From Anoplolepis gracilipes (Eukaryota > Arthropoda > Insecta > Hymenoptera > Formicidae), in assembly GCF_047496725.1 (NCBI RefSeq), contig NC_132972.1, forward strand, positions 8,791,501 through 8,855,500: a stretch of DNA of 64,000 nt. The letters run 5' to 3'. The position numbers and the translations under genes are program-made. Every line of letters starts with the position of its first letter. Position 1 is the stretch's first letter. The notes under the pieces are model-generated. The model had not been told where the DNA came from, searched no databases, and saw nothing but the letters and a program-made list of their open reading frames with translations. Of the stretch, positions 1 to 13,329 are shown piece after piece.

Positions 1-760
1 TGATAAGACTGCAAAACGCTCATACAATTTCGCATCGATACCATTTAAGAATGTAAATTGTACGAATAACTGATAATTTTCATCATTTTTATATCATATA
101 TATTTTGATAGAGTATAATTACTGAATTTTTTTTCAACAAACTAAATATTTTCTTTTGACCTTTACAATTTCGATAAACTAGTTACAATATATACGATTG
201 ACGTTGATCTTCAAATCGCCTTAAAGTATTGGAAACTATATTAGCTGAATCGAATTAACCTTTGCGCTTAGTAAGCCACTACTCATTCGTGCTGATCTCT
301 TAATCTTTAATTGAAAAAATAATCGGTTTGTTTTTAATAATATATTTCAGTCAGGTGGCAAAATTTGAATATATTATGTAATTAATAACTACAATGAAAA
401 AAAATTTTTTACTAAAATTTAAATCAATTTATTTTACTTTATATTCATTTACATGTAAATTGCATCTTGTTTTGTAGAATATTAATGTGCATATTAATTT
501 GTATGCTCGAAAAGGATGATGAAAAATGAAAAATAATCTCATAAAAAAAGTAACATACAAATAATAACAATTATACTCCATTCATATTGAATTTTACGGA
601 GTTTAATTCACATTAAATTTTACGGAATTTTAAGGAGTTTATTTTCAACAGAGTGCACAAAATGTAATAATTAATCAGCGAATTGATGGAAATCGATTTT
701 CTCGCAGCTCGTCGAGAAATCCGTTGAAAAAGTAAGGACAAATCTGCAACTCGTCAGAAA
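1..760. other. AT-rich intergenic or intronic DNA
   Basis: Very AT-rich sequence with short A and T runs. No open frame of note, no RNA gene and no repeat structure was seen. Confidence 0.8.
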
Positions 761-810
761 TTTTCAAAATGGAATGTTGAAATTCGGCTGGAAATTGGAG
801 AATCCATCTT

Positions 811-1240
811 TCGCAACTTTATTTCGCGATGCAAATTCTCCGGTCTTCGATTCTATGTTCTTTCGATGGCAAAACGCGCGACGAAAAATATTCTGACCGT
901 AATATACGAATATACGACTAAGAATTCCCGAGCGAGAGCCGACAAGCACGGGAAAAAAAAAACTCTCAGGGGAGATCACGTCAAAGAAAACTGAATTCTG
1001 CCGCAAAGTTTTATCGATGCAAATATTCTTTTTGATTTAGACCCCAGCACGCATCACGTCCGACTACTTCGATACGAAACAACTGGCCCTCGGCGGATCC
1101 GCCCTCGCGGGACGACACCTCGCAGATAACTGAATTCCAAACTCGTCTCTAAAACTTTCATATATTTTCTTCCGCGATGCAGTGGAAATATTGTGCGCGT
1201 TCCGTGTCCCGGGACGATATTACAGGAATATACGGAAATC
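811..1240 (+). repeat. Degenerate three-part direct repeat in a CpG-rich island
   Basis: Three related segments lie about 150-190 bases apart. Each pairs an AACTTT- or AAGTTTT-like word with a GATGCA word: TTTCGCGATGCAAATTC near 823-839, TTTTATCGATGCAAATATTC near 1008-1027 and TTCCGCGATGCAGTGGAAAT near 1170-1189. The first and third are also followed by related words, CGTAATATACGAATATACG near 898-916 and GATATTACAGGAATATACGG near 1215-1234. A weaker relative, TTTCTTTCGCGATGCAAGC, occurs near 7341-7359. The similarity is patchy and was judged by eye. It could be a duplicated regulatory segment or chance enrichment in a CpG-rich island. Confidence 0.5.
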
Positions 1241-1950
1241 CGTGCGCGCGTGTTACGTTCGAAAGTCGCGAGCTAAGCCATTCGTTGACACATGTCTCCC
1301 ACGGTATCGTGCATAGGATGTTTCTAAATAAACGTCGCGCAAAACGTGCCGGGGCATTGTTTTTAAAATTGAATAAAAAACTCTTAGTGCATATATTGAA
1401 GTATTAAAGTTCAAAAATATAATTTTGCATTCCAGAGAATTCATATGTGAAAGTTTCCAGCCATTTTTCAAAATACGGCAGCGCATTTTATTATAATTCT
1501 TGGGCAATATTCTCTACGTATACTTTGACGTCAAAACTGCAAATGCATTATTTTTTTTCCGGGAATTATTCTTTTATATTAAAATTCATATAAATGCACA
1601 GAGAAAGATGATTGATTTATTTAATTAAAAACTTCTAGTGCACAAAAATTAAATACGCAATCCTGGATCATACATCGAAATATTGACGATCGCGTGATGT
1701 AAATGATATAAGCGATGACGTAAGCGTATGAGGATCCACCTATCTACAGCCCACCCGATCACGCCAACGGTCGACAGTCCAGCTGACATTCCGTATTTCA
1801 CTGTCAGAAGTCAAAACTCAGAACGCGGCTGAAGTGAAATAATGTACGCTCCGAGGTTATTTATGAGCGTGTCGCAGAAGCGATGGCGCTGCCAGTGCGA
1901 GAGTCGTGAATTGTGGAAGCGCCGTCGGGAAGACAGAGAATTCGCTGGTA
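1241..1950. other. Non-coding stretch, nothing identified
   Basis: The sequence passes from the CpG-rich island into AT-rich DNA and back. Open frames of up to about 120 codons near 1842-2210 overlap one another in several frames on both strands and are not supported. Confidence 0.7.
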
Positions 1951-1954
1951 TATC

Positions 1955-1998
1955 CCGACGACAAAGACGAAGACGACGACGACGACGACGAAGAGGAT
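1955..1998 (+). repeat. (GAC)n trinucleotide microsatellite
   Basis: A pure GAC run at about 1972-1990 is flanked by interrupted GAC/GAA units. It reads as Asp, Arg or Thr runs depending on the frame, and no flanking sequence suggests translation. Confidence 0.95.
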
Positions 1999-2200
1999 CT
2001 CGAAGACCGAAATTTCTTACACTTCCCTGGCACGACTTTTTCATGCTGAACACCGCAGCTTTCTCGTGCCAATTTCCACGGCTATTGGATTTTTTCGCAA
2101 CACGTGGCACGAAGGATGCCAGCGTCTCGGTACTTCGACCGCTCATCCATGGCCTCCCGCAACGAGTGATTTTGACATATTACATTAGAACAGGTGATAG

Positions 2201-3389
2201 AAATGATTGAGCATCGAAGCGACAGATCGGAATATGTAAGAATAGAAACTAATACGTACTCGATCACATTTGAGACTAAACTCTCTGGATAAGAGTACAA
2301 TTTAAAAATTACTATAGATAATTTATATTTTCTATAAAAAAAAAAGACGCAGGTAAGAGTAATTAATTAAAATTCGCACAATTGTATCAATATTATTTCC
2401 TGATCATCTCGGGAAACGAGATTAAATTCTGCTAGAGAAATAATGATAGCAGTGACAGAGCAAACGTTGATAAACTTCCTACGCCCGCTGGCATATTCTC
2501 GTCGTCCAGATTTGGCGCGTGTAAAGTAAACTCGACGTGATGTCATCTGTTCGTGGTCAGGCGTTATAAACAGCGTAAAATAATTGCGTCTACAAGAGAG
2601 AAAGTTATTACTTCACACGTCGAGAATGCTGATACAACACCGAGATCTTGTGCTTGTCTAGCTGACATAAAGGTGACCATTTATGGATCAAGAGATGGAG
2701 TTTTTAATTATAAAAGTTATAATATTAGAGACTTATACTCCTCTTTATAATATTTACAAAATATTAAAGCATTTAAATGTAACGCATTATAGAATTGCAT
2801 AAACATAGATATTATCGCCATAGAATTTTTACGTTATTGTGTTGCGATATTTTTATACACACAGATAAATATCAAATTATTAATAATGCTTTTGTTGACT
2901 TAAACATATATTTCGCATCGCGTTTTAAATTTTTCTCGCTAATATATAACTTATTATTATTATCATTTCCGATTAAGAGAGTGAAGTATAACGCACAAAT
3001 CCAAATCGAATAATTCAAGTAACAGGACATAATTAATATATAGAGCGTGGAATAATATACGAATCGTTGAATCGTATAATTTAGGTAATGAAAAGCTGTT
3101 ATGCATCGATTTGTGCAATAATAATCAAATCTATCAATCAAAATCATATAATCAGAGAGAGACAAAATATACAACATTATTTCATAAAGTGTTAAATATT
3201 TAGCATAAAGTAATAATACGGGATGATAACAACAAATCAGCTGACGTATCAACTTAGCGTTTGCCTTATGTATGTTTTAGTAATCATGAAGCGAAAGTCA
3301 AACTAAAAAATAGTGGCATAATCCATTCCTCGAAACGCGATCATGTCTACGAATAATTAGCAATTAATTAATTCCACAATTAATTTTCC
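2201..3389. other. AT-rich DNA, nothing identified
   Basis: AT-rich sequence with an A-run at about 2336-2345. A minus-strand open frame at 2872-3252 is rich in Tyr, Ile and Leu, as expected for translated AT-rich DNA. It has no splice sites or domain and is rejected as a gene. Confidence 0.75.
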
Positions 3390-3839
3390 ATGGTTATTTT
3401 TTCGCATAAATTGACTAGCGCTCAATCTTGGTTCTCTGAAGTGTACTTATACTATTGCATCGTCAACGAAAAGAGACCCTCCCTCTCAATGGGTACCTTG
3501 AAGGTGATAAGAGGGCTCAGTACCAGGTTTATCCTGAAAGGAAAGCTAAGTACCCAAACGATTTTTCGCAAACAGCCGCGTTTTAATTAGTTTTAATTTC
3601 GCGAGTGGTATCTGTTGTCATTGCGTCGAGGATAGTTCGTTTCATTTTAATTAATTATTATTAATTTTCAAAAGTGCCACGCGAAGCATCGAGAGTTAAT
3701 GTTGGATTTGACGATTTTTTAAAGAATCAGTTCATTAATCATATACGTTATTGTCGTCGGTCGCATTTCGAATGTCGATGGAATCGGATATCTCATTGAA
3801 ACGTTGTTAGGCAACGCTCACTCTGCTCGGACAAGCGAA

Positions 3840-4690
3840 TCGGTTAGAGTCCGGTCGATTGTCCGATGAAGGCAGTTGATATCGTCGTCGCTTGGTTCCC
3901 TGCTCTTGTCTCGTCTACCAGCCATATCATGTTACCGATGGTGCAGTTTGTGTTACCCCCCCTCCCCATACGTTAGTAGATATATATATGTATCGCGTTG
4001 ACGAGTTGGTTTGGACGAGAGAACAGCTTAGCCTGATTTTCGTGTGCAAGACAAGAGCTTGACCTCCCATTTCCTAGATTGTCCAGATTGTTAGCATCGG
4101 AAATAGGTTCTCTCTCATCGCGTTTACCTGCCGCTATGATATAACGAATCGTGGCTAAGCAAGTTCCAGTCATTCTGAGACACTCGAAGACGAGAGTCAG
4201 GATAAACTCCACGTCGATCCCATCGATCGATTCCGTCTTCTTCCGCTTCAAGCTTATTCAAAATTATCGTTGCTATTCCAACTCATTGATTCAAAGTGCT
4301 ATTATCCCCGTGTACAAACAGGATATTGGCTTGCGAAATTCGAGAATATCGTGCAAAGATACGTGCTTTTTTGCATACTGCGAACCATTCGCGAAGGAGT
4401 AATTTAGTTTATTTGTATATTATATTAATATCAATTGCGTATTTATTTTCGTTTATTTGAATGATTTAAATAAGAATTAAAGAAAACAATTTTTATGTAT
4501 GATATTCCATAAAAAGTTTTTTATTTAATAACATAATTAAATATATTATTGTTTGGAATATAAAATCCATGAACGCAAAATTATAATTTTTTGAATTATT
4601 AATTATTTTTGAACATACTGCTATAATTTAATTTAGATCTTGTATTTATATGTTACAGTCAATTTCTATTACGCATCGATCGGCGAGTAA
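3840..4690 (+). repeat. Diverged repeat family, copy 1 (partner at 13330-13995)
   Basis: Conserved blocks here recur in the same order and orientation about 9.3-9.5 kb downstream. Three anchors are clear. CGGTCGATTG then TCCGATGAAGG at 3852-3872 matches 13335-13354 with one gap. The 34 bases at 4147-4180 match 13610-13643 at 28 of 34 positions. GCATCGATCGG followed by CGAGT at 4673-4688 matches 13976-13991 at 15 of 16. The AT-rich DNA between anchors is also loosely alignable. Similarity appears to extend upstream to about 3520. No frame is open across both copies, so this is not a recognisable duplicated protein-coding gene. It could be an old non-autonomous repeat, a duplicated non-coding RNA or a regulatory block. 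Confidence 0.75.
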
Positions 4691-4700
4691 AATTATTATT

Positions 4701-6240
4701 TTACGATAAAAAAAACGACAAACATATACATTTTTAATTTTTAAAAAAATGTGCCCAGGAAAAATTAATGATAAAATCGGACAAATAATTCAAGAACAAA
4801 GAGAAAGAGACAGGAATAAATACAACTTATGAATGCGTGTAAAATTTGCATAAGCGATACGGAATGATTCATGATATTCGCATCAAAATTCGGAAATAAA
4901 CTTTTATAAATGCGGAATCGAAAATTCACACTTTTCAACTTTTAAACGTGCTTTTTGTTATTCAATTAAGAATTGGAAATTATTGGCATTTTATTCTTTA
5001 AATCAATTTTAATTAGACTTAATTTGTAGGTATAAACGCAGCATATTAAATTTATATGAAAATTTCATTTAATATGACACGTTATTGACTTTGACCATCG
5101 TTTCGATATTAAGCGATTTATTCAAAAACTATCTCTTTCGGAGACAAGAGCTTGTAATTCCGAGGCTTCGCTTGCACGGGCGTGTAAACGTAAAACCCGT
5201 TTCGGTACCGCGTAATCTCGCTGCCGATGTAAGTACAGCCACGTTTTCGTTGAGCTATCGTCGGGACGCGATCGCGCCGGATATCGTCATGTAATCCGCG
5301 GTCAGTCCGGTGTCTCACGTGCGGCTGGTATTTCGCGGCTCACGTTGCACATACAAAATAAACAACGGCACAACGTCGATATAAAACGTCGCGAAAACAA
5401 GAGACGAAGAGGAAACAACCTGGCCTTACCTGGCCCTCTGGGTCGCGACGCGATCGAAAGAAAGACCGGGGATACTTCACCCCTTCGTGAGTAAAAGCCA
5501 GTGGTAAACCGCCGCGGGTGCGAATTCGAACGATGCCTGCTGCGCGTGTTCGATAAGAGACGTTTACGTACACACGTCTTAAAACGTCGTTACGTCAACG
5601 TTGATCGCACCTACGACCCATAAAACATAACGCCCGCGAGGGAAGGAAATTTAGACATACGTACTGACATAAAAATAATAGAAAAATAATCGATCATTTA
5701 CTTGATAAGAATAATAATTCAAAATTAAGTAGTTTGTATTTTAATGTTTTGAAATTTAAAATAAAGATATATGTTTTGTTATTTTATTTATTTAAAAGAG
5801 AGAAAATCGTAGACATTCAAAAATGCATTTGCTTGCTATCCATAAAAATCCTTTTATTATACATTAAAAACCATCTGAATACTCATGTTCAAAAGATTTG
5901 AGCATTTTATATGTGTATATTAATCCTGAATAACATTTTATTTTTTTGTAAATATAAATCTTGAAATACTCTACCATAAATAAAATTATGTAAATACAAT
6001 TTTTTAATACGAAGTCGAGTTATTCTGCATTGCCTCAAGACTACCTTACACATGTATATATCGATTATCGATTCTTGATTTTATAATATCACGTTGAAAT
6101 TGTATAATCTATACTGACTTTAATATCTTAATATCGTAACTTTAATACACTTATCAAATATGCGAACTATAAGTTTTCCCCTGTTCTTTATTATTAAGAT
6201 TATAAATTTAATTCCAAAAAAAAAAATAAAAGTCAGGTTA
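4701..6240. other. AT-rich DNA around a CpG-rich island, no gene seen
   Basis: The segment from about 5100 to 5640 is CpG-rich and includes a small tandem word (CCTGGCCTTACCTGGCCCT, about 5419-5437). Short frames there are open on both strands. The rest is AT-rich with no identifiable feature apart from an A-run at about 6216-6226. Confidence 0.7.
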
Positions 6241-6241
6241 T

Positions 6242-6264
6242 TTATATATATATATATATATATA
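6242..6264. repeat. (TA)n microsatellite
   Basis: Uninterrupted TA dinucleotide run in AT-rich DNA. Confidence 0.95.
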
Positions 6265-7500
6265 CAATCGCATATCGATATTAAATAAACTGTTGATTAA
6301 TTTATACAATTTAAATAAATTATCTTTGATTCTAAAAAATAAATTATCCATTGCTTTTAACGTAATAATAATAATTGTTTCGCTCATTTGCATACGTGTA
6401 CATATGTACATGCAATTTATCAAGATTGTCCACTACCTACGCTCTTAAACACATCGGTACGAAGAAAAAAAAGAAATAAAGACTAAGATCGGCGATTAAT
6501 ACAGCGCATTTTCTGGCGCAATAAAAACTTCGCTATGGTAGAAATGCTTTTAATTACTCGAGTAATATCAGCTCTTCTAGAAAGACGCCACGTTAATCCA
6601 TTGTCTCACGACCCTTGGTTATGTCCCCAAAAAAAAGGCGACGAGAAAAGACTTCGGAGAATAGAGATTGCACCGTTAAAGGTGGTTGATTTTAATTTCA
6701 CGGAGCGCGAGCCTTTGGTTACGCTACGAACACGCGAAACCACCTAAGCGACTGCCTTCCTATACGTTCCGAACACGTGTGTGTGTACCTACATGCGTAT
6801 TTCGTGGTGTACGCTCCTCGCACACACGTGCACAAAGTGTCTCGAAAAAGGCGTATACCAGTTTGATGAATAACATTGCCACGGTAGGAAATTCGTTCCG
6901 TCTTCGAAGTTACGGCTCTCAAACTGCGTCAGCATTTTTAACAACAGCTGACACTTCGAGGTTCATTGCTTACTAAACTTGAATAAGGGAGCGCACTCAC
7001 TTGCTTGCAATGCTATTACAATTTTAATATAAAGGAAATGTATACGTAAAAAAAGACTTATTAAAAAGAAAAAAAGGATGAAAGGCAATACTTCTTCTCG
7101 CATCATTCTGAATTCTACATTTATATAAAGTTTTCGGTGCAAGCTTTATAAACAAGAAAAGTACATATGACAGCAAAAATGACATCTTTCTGTATCTCAT
7201 AGATTATTATTTTTCATCATCTCGTTATAAACGGCAGATATGACGCGAAACGATAATTTAATAAAGAATAGCAAACAACAAGCGAGCGGCTATCTGGCAA
7301 AATAAATGGTTGCCGACTTTCATAAAAATGTCGGTTACTGTTTTCTTTCGCGATGCAAGCGAGATGCATATGTTTACGTGCTCGCCAACGTCGGGAACCG
7401 TCGACTCTATAGTTTAACCCCCGCGACGCGATGTGTGTGCGCACGTGTGTGCACGTGTATGCGCGACTGACCCGATAGGAGCGGAAGTTGGAGTGAGCAG
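6265..7500. other. Non-coding stretch, nothing identified
   Basis: AT-rich DNA encloses a moderately GC-rich block at about 6530-6960 with alternating GT/CA words such as ACGTGTGTGTGTAC. Overlapping short frames on both strands give no coherent product. Confidence 0.7.
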
Positions 7501-7504
7501 GACA

Positions 7505-7549
7505 CGAGAGAGAGAGAAAGAGAGAGAGAGAAAGAGAGAGAGAGAGAGC
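7505..7549 (+). repeat. (GA)n microsatellite, interrupted
   Basis: GA repeats with AAAG interruptions. A more purine-rich tract follows at about 7700-7780. The CT strand reads as a Ser/Leu run in translation, which is an artefact. Confidence 0.95.
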
Positions 7550-9588
7550 GTGCGGGGGAGTGATCGATGGGACGGCATCCAAGCGTGTCTAAATAATTAG
7601 CTGTCTCTGTTCCGACCCCACACCGTTTGTAGTGGCCACCCTATATAGATAATACGGCGCGCACGACGCGTGTGCTGCTGACTGCGCGCTCGCGAGCGTA
7701 AGCGGGAGGAAAAAGAGGGAAAAGAGCAGGAAAAGAAGAAGGAGAATGAAAAGGAGAGAATGGGAGAGTAAGAGAGAGACACCGTGATTTGCTGAGCCAT
7801 CCAAAATAGTGAATCATTCGCGTGGAATATGTAAAATTCACGCCGGGGTTTCGCGTTGCGATACGATTTTCGCGCTGTTCTCGCACTTTTACGACGAAAC
7901 TTGGCGAACGCCGACGTTTTTCTCATAAAAGGAGAAACTTCCGTCCAAGATCGTTCGCGCCGGTCACACGTAATCTCGCACGAGGCTGCGAAGCGCGTAA
8001 ATATTTCATGGATCAGTGTAATCCCGACTGAATTTTTAGAACTTAAGCGGAAGCGAGATTTTGTAGTCGCGAGAGTTGACTGCCTAAATAAGTTTATAAA
8101 AGTTTGCGCGGGACAACTCTGTTATCGTGGGGTTGTGAGATGGAGTAAGATTGCATTAACAAGGATGACTTTGTGCTGGAATAAAAACAAAAAAAATAGA
8201 AAAAGATCTTCCGATTATTCAACGTGCAAAGAAGCAAGAAATTTCTCAATTAATTATATGCATTTAAACATATGTTAACAATGACAATTCATTATTCTTG
8301 GAATCTAGTACAATATTTACGCTACACAATTTCATATACCAAGACAACCATCGTCATCTATTCATGAGCTCGTAATCTGTTTTAGTTGTTTAGTACTCGC
8401 AATGCGCAAACTATTATGACGCTCGACGAAAGAAACGCGAAAGGATCGATTCTACTTCTGTGATTACTCTAGTATGCAATTGATTAATTTCGCGATAACA
8501 ATTTGCCAGATGAATGAATTAATTTACGCCGCGCGTAGCTGTTTGTTGCTATTTTTTTCCGCATTTATCGTCGCTAACGACGGCACGCGCGTGTATTATC
8601 GCGATCGCGAATATAAAACTTGCCGGGCGCGTCGACGTCCGCGCGGCAAATTGTCAAATAATTATGCAGTTAGTGTGTAGCACGGGAGTTAGTAATTTTA
8701 ATTAAAATCAACGCGATGCATTCATTCCTATAGTGTCCGATGGAAACGCGGACGATGTTTAAATTAAACCGGCAAACGCACTTTGCAATGTATATCAAAC
8801 ATCGTGGATAAAAAAAAAAAAAAATGCGAGCTAAAATTTTCCTCCGATTATATATCGTGCAAAATCCGAGCTCTAATTACGGGCTAATTCGAATCTATTC
8901 ACACGCGAGCGGCGTGCGGCTTTTCGCGTTTCGTGACCGAGAAATTAGGCAAAATTACATATTGCCCGAGATGTAATGACCGAAATTTCGTCGCTGGCAA
9001 ACGCGAGCGGATAAATGACGATAAAAACGCGTTTGCATACATCGTCGTGCCCGTCGGGAATACGTAGCACGTTGCGTGTAAGTGTGCATTATCCAGTTTT
9101 ATGCATGCACCCGTGACGTAACAATGTTATAAATATTAAATGCTCTAGCAAATTCGTGAAAAGGGTAATACGTTTAATATCGAAATATTTCGAAATGTTC
9201 GCGCGCGAAACGCGAAATCACATTCGCGTCGTGTCTACGAGTCGCGTGGCCTCGTAAATATTACGGAAAAGATAGTTTAGGCGAAACATTATTTCTTTTT
9301 TTCTTTCTCTTTTTCGCGAAAGGTTCTTCAAATAAATTTTTCCAACCGAGAAAATATGCGTTTAATTTTAATGTAGCATAAACAGCAAAAATATAAGGTT
9401 GTATGAAAAAAATTTGCATAAGAATCCAAACGTTACCCATGCTTGTATCTCATCCAAAGAGAAGCTCCGCGTATTATACCATATATTACTTTGCATAATA
9501 TAACCGAAATATTTCCGGAAAGTTACATTAACCTTTATACTTATATACCATTTAGTTTTTCTATAGTACATGATATTTTTTCATTTTA
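7550..9588. other. CpG-rich islands in AT-rich DNA, no gene supported
   Basis: Two CpG-rich segments, about 7560-8110 and 8530-9260, are separated by AT-richer DNA. A 140-codon frame at 7856-8278 is open but shows no domain, and its C-terminal part is plain AT-rich translation. An A-run lies at about 8811-8823. Promoter or enhancer function is possible but nothing here proves it. Confidence 0.65.
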
Positions 9589-9604
9589 TTTTTTTTTTTT
9601 TTTT
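9589..9604. repeat. Poly(T) run
   Basis: Sixteen consecutive T. Confidence 0.95.
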
Positions 9605-9882
9605 CTTTCGTAACCTACGCAAACGATATAATATATCAATTTCTTCTCCTGGAAACAGAAATCTTTTCGGAATATCATAAATATCGTTGATGCCTTTTTC
9701 CTCGCATCAAGTTAGGAGAAATATCGTCATTTCCTCGTCAGTAACAAACGTGTCTGTTCGTAATCCCAATTCACGCAACGTGCGTCACATTGGCAAATTT
9801 TCAGGCCGGCGCGCATCGGAGTACACGCGGGCGCGAATAGTTATTTACTATGGCTCCTATATATACGAGCGGGGGAAACAAG
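9605..9882. other. Non-coding stretch, nothing identified
   Basis: Transition from AT-rich to CpG-rich sequence with no feature I can name. Confidence 0.6.
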
Positions 9883-9915
9883 AAGGGGAAAGGGAAAGGG
9901 AAGGGAGGGGGGGGG
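9883..9915 (+). repeat. G-rich tract with GGGAAA units and a G run
   Basis: Several AGGGAAAGGG-type units end in nine consecutive G. With four or more G-runs in a short span it could form a G-quadruplex on the plus strand. Confidence 0.85.
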
Positions 9916-11578
9916 TACGGATTATATCGAACGTGAACCGAATTTAATGCCCCGACGGCCAATAGTTTGTAAGTGTTTTGCCGTGTAGTTTTACGGCCGA
10001 CGGCCGAGTATTTCGAGCCACCCCCGAAAAACATTTCGGTGAGCCCGGCTCGACTCTCCGGGGGCCGTGTTGGTGCCGCACCGACACGCGTGTGTCTCCA
10101 CACGTGCACGCAATATTCACGGTAATATTCTTGGCTCGATAGAAAGCTCTATCCGCGCGCGCTGCCTTCTTTCTGCCCCTCCTGCTCCTCCTCCCCCTCT
10201 GTCTCCACCATTTCGCTCCTTCTTCCCCCATCGATATCCTTCGGCAAGATTTTTCCTTCTTTTCTGCACCATTTGCCGCTTCGTTCCTCGACGCACATAT
10301 CAAATTCGCGCGGCCCAATGGGCTTGTTCTTAAATAATCCGCAAAGTTTCAACGAGCACCGACCTAACAAGGGAAGAGAACTTTCATTCGGACACGGATA
10401 GCTTGACAAAAACTTGGAAACTTGGTTATACCACACAATCAATTTGTCCAGGCTCTAGCTATTTCTCCAATATCAGCAGCCGCCTCTGCGAAGTACGTTT
10501 AAATAAAATTAGTTTATATGTTATAGATTAAATGGGACAGAAGTCTCTTTTTGCATTTAAATTTTTAAACTGAATTTTAATAAGTTGCAGACTTTTTATA
10601 AAATCAGTTCTTTTATAAGGACTCAACCTGTTATAATGCGCCAAATTTTTGTATTTGATAAGCGCGAAAAGCGTGGACTTTGTAAAAAGACCAAAAGACA
10701 GTTATGTAACTAAAACATATTTAGACATAAATATAAAATACCTTCTTCACAATTAACGACTCTTGAAAATCTCATCTTCAAATAAAAGGATTTCTCTCGC
10801 GCGCAAGTAAATAATTATTATCGTCGCGTAAAAGGCAAAATTAATCGAACATTGCCGCGTTGCAGTGTCATAATTCACAGGTTCATAATTCAAGCTTACG
10901 CTAAAGTTGTAATGTAATTCCTATTACATTGCACTATTGCATAATTTCGCGTTACTTAGCGTAATAATATCATTAGCATCGTCGTGCATGGTATGTTAAA
11001 ACGCACATATACGACAGGCGCCGCATGTCATGACGCAACGGAAGAATATTGTTTCCATGTAATTTGAGTATGCAGGCACTACGAAGTGAAATATGACTAG
11101 TGACCTGGATTTAATCCGCGTGCGAGAAGAAAAATGTAAGACGCGGCCTTCTCCTTCGCGGCACAATAGTTCCGCGAGAGAAATAAGGACAAATCTTAGC
11201 CGGACATTTCAAATTATAAAAGCGCGAAGGACGCTGATCTGTCAGTATAAGCTGTCAGATTTTTCGTCGCATTTTTATCCTACTTATATATGTATATGTA
11301 TGTCACAGATACGTGAATCTTTAAGCATCTTTTCCATTAACGGTCTCCGATAATGAAACGAGACATTTTCATCGCATGAAAATCTCAATGTTTCCGCTCC
11401 AGAACACAAGAAAGCAAGTTTTAATATTGACGGAATATTTTCCTGAAATAGGTGAAATCTATGCCAGGAAAAGCCAATTAATATAATTAATATAATTTTA
11501 TAGAAAAAGTTTAAATGTTTTCTTTAATTAAATGTTACAAAAAATCGATACAAATTGCGCTATTAACGAAATATTACA
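9916..11578. other. CpG-rich island then AT-rich DNA, no gene seen
   Basis: About 9940-10440 is CpG-rich and contains a pyrimidine-rich stretch at about 10165-10265. Frames on both strands overlap extensively there. From about 10500 the DNA is AT-rich, with a short GC-richer patch at about 11090-11240. Confidence 0.65.
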
Positions 11579-11599
11579 TTTTTTTTTTTTTTTTTTTTT
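11579..11599. repeat. Poly(T) run
   Basis: Twenty-one consecutive T. Confidence 0.95.
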
Positions 11600-12031
11600 A
11601 GAAATATATGGAATGGAAACTTCGGAATAAAAATGATGTAAATTCAATTTTAAAACACACATTAGATTTAAATAGGACACAGATTAAACCGGAAATTATC
11701 AAAGTAACCTTGCGTGCGCGAGCTCTGCACGAATAAGTGAGCAGGCTCTATTTCCGCGCGATCGATTGCTACAACCGTTGCTGCACGCGCAATTGCAGTT
11801 TCTATATTACACCTGATAACGTTGCCGCAGTTGCAGTTGCGTGCCCAAGAATTGCCAGAGATGTTGCGAGGCCCGAGTGTTGCGTGTCTCTCAGAGTCTG
11901 CGCGAAAGAAACTTGGTCTCAAAACTGCGTCTCTCATTTTGTATAAGAGATCCAGAACTTTGCATCTTACGACGACACGTCGTGTTTATTAACGGAACTT
12001 GACAGAATTGCGGGACGTGCGTCTTCCTCTT
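11600..12031. other. Moderately GC-rich non-coding DNA
   Basis: About 11690-11930 contains GCAGTTGCAGTTGCG-like words and mixed frames on both strands. No gene is supported. Confidence 0.6.
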
Positions 12032-12103
12032 TCTCTCTCTCTCTCTCTCTCTCTCTTTCGCTCTCCATCTATCTATCTCTCTCAGGCGCGCGCGCGCGCG
12101 CGG
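12032..12103 (+). repeat. Compound (TC)n-(ATCT)n-(GC)n microsatellite
   Basis: A TC run at 12032-12056 is followed by short ATCT units at about 12067-12080 and an alternating GC run at 12086-12103. The GC part is alternating purine-pyrimidine and a potential Z-DNA former. Confidence 0.95.
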
Positions 12104-13329
12104 ACGACGCGTATTGATATTCCTCGCGTTGTGTACGTCGAGTCGAGAAAATTGCGCGCCAAGGGTGGGTCCCTCAAAGCCCCGCGCGTTCCCACGAAAC
12201 AAATTACCGAGCGACAGGCGGGGGCGCAACGTGCATTTTGAGGAGCCGCGCGCGAGTACCCGTAAAACTAGTTTGCGCAAAATGTATTGAATTCACAATG
12301 TACAATTCTCTAACAAAATACAACGCGGATAAGTATGAACCTGTAAAGAATATTCTACTAAATGACAAATTTGAACAATCTGTAGCTGTATTTAGTTGTA
12401 TTAATCTTTCCTTTTAAATTTTTGATATTTTTTGCCCAAGAAATATTTGCAAGATTTTGAGAAAATACATAAGAAAATAAATAATCATTTTTTTCGCAAT
12501 AATTTAATTTTATTATATTGATTTATTAAAATTAAAAGAAAAATTCTCGGCTCATTAAAAATATATAATTTTAATTCTCTTTGACTATAAAAATTTGACA
12601 TAAAATGATATTAAATTGGTTTATACAAATAATCTCTTTCTTTATTAAAAATGGAGGAATTAAATTAAATTCTTTCCTTTAAACGATAATTATTTTCTTA
12701 ATGATTAATATATATTTTTCTTTTTTCAATATTAAATTCTTTATTAAAATGTTATATGTTTTGCATTGCAAATTAATATCAATTAAGTGACTAATAATTA
12801 ATATCTAATGCATTAAACATTTAAAGTGTATTAAACGCACATTTATATTATTTAATTTTACAATGTATATATGTTTTTATTTATTTTATGATTAAAATAG
12901 TTAATTAGGCTTCGATGCTCAGTTTTATTTTATTTTAATATAATACGTATTATTTTTATTATAATATAATACGTATTATCATATCTTTTTCAAGAGAAAA
13001 AAATATGTTATAAATATCTCAAATATAAATTATAAAATATATTATATTACAAAACTATATAATATATTAACCCCCCTACATCTTGACATTGGTAGGAAAG
13101 CCCAATATTTGGAAAATTTCTATCCTAAGATAGAAGCTAAGCATTCAAGACATACACTGTATTGTCGGTTTTCAATGTCGTATTGTGTCGTTTTTTTACG
13201 ATATCCTAATTTCGGGAACTTAAATTATTACAGTACTTCTGATGCCAAATTAGAAATCTTATATGGAACATTACTGAACAATGCTCAATGGAAGTTCTGC
13301 TCCAACAAGCGATTCGGCCCGAATCGATT
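12104..13329. other. CpG-rich edge then very AT-rich DNA
   Basis: A CpG-rich edge ends at about 12260. From 12300 to 13080 the DNA is extremely AT-rich with no open frames. The stretch from about 13080 shows weak similarity to about 3520-3570 and may be the start of the repeat copy below. Confidence 0.7.

Noticed and set aside
1842..2210. 122-codon Arg-rich plus-strand frame
   Set aside because: The Arg run comes from the GAC microsatellite, and four frames on both strands are open over it.
7856..8278. 140-codon plus-strand frame
   Set aside because: The second half is typical AT-rich translation, and overlapping frames are open in the first half.
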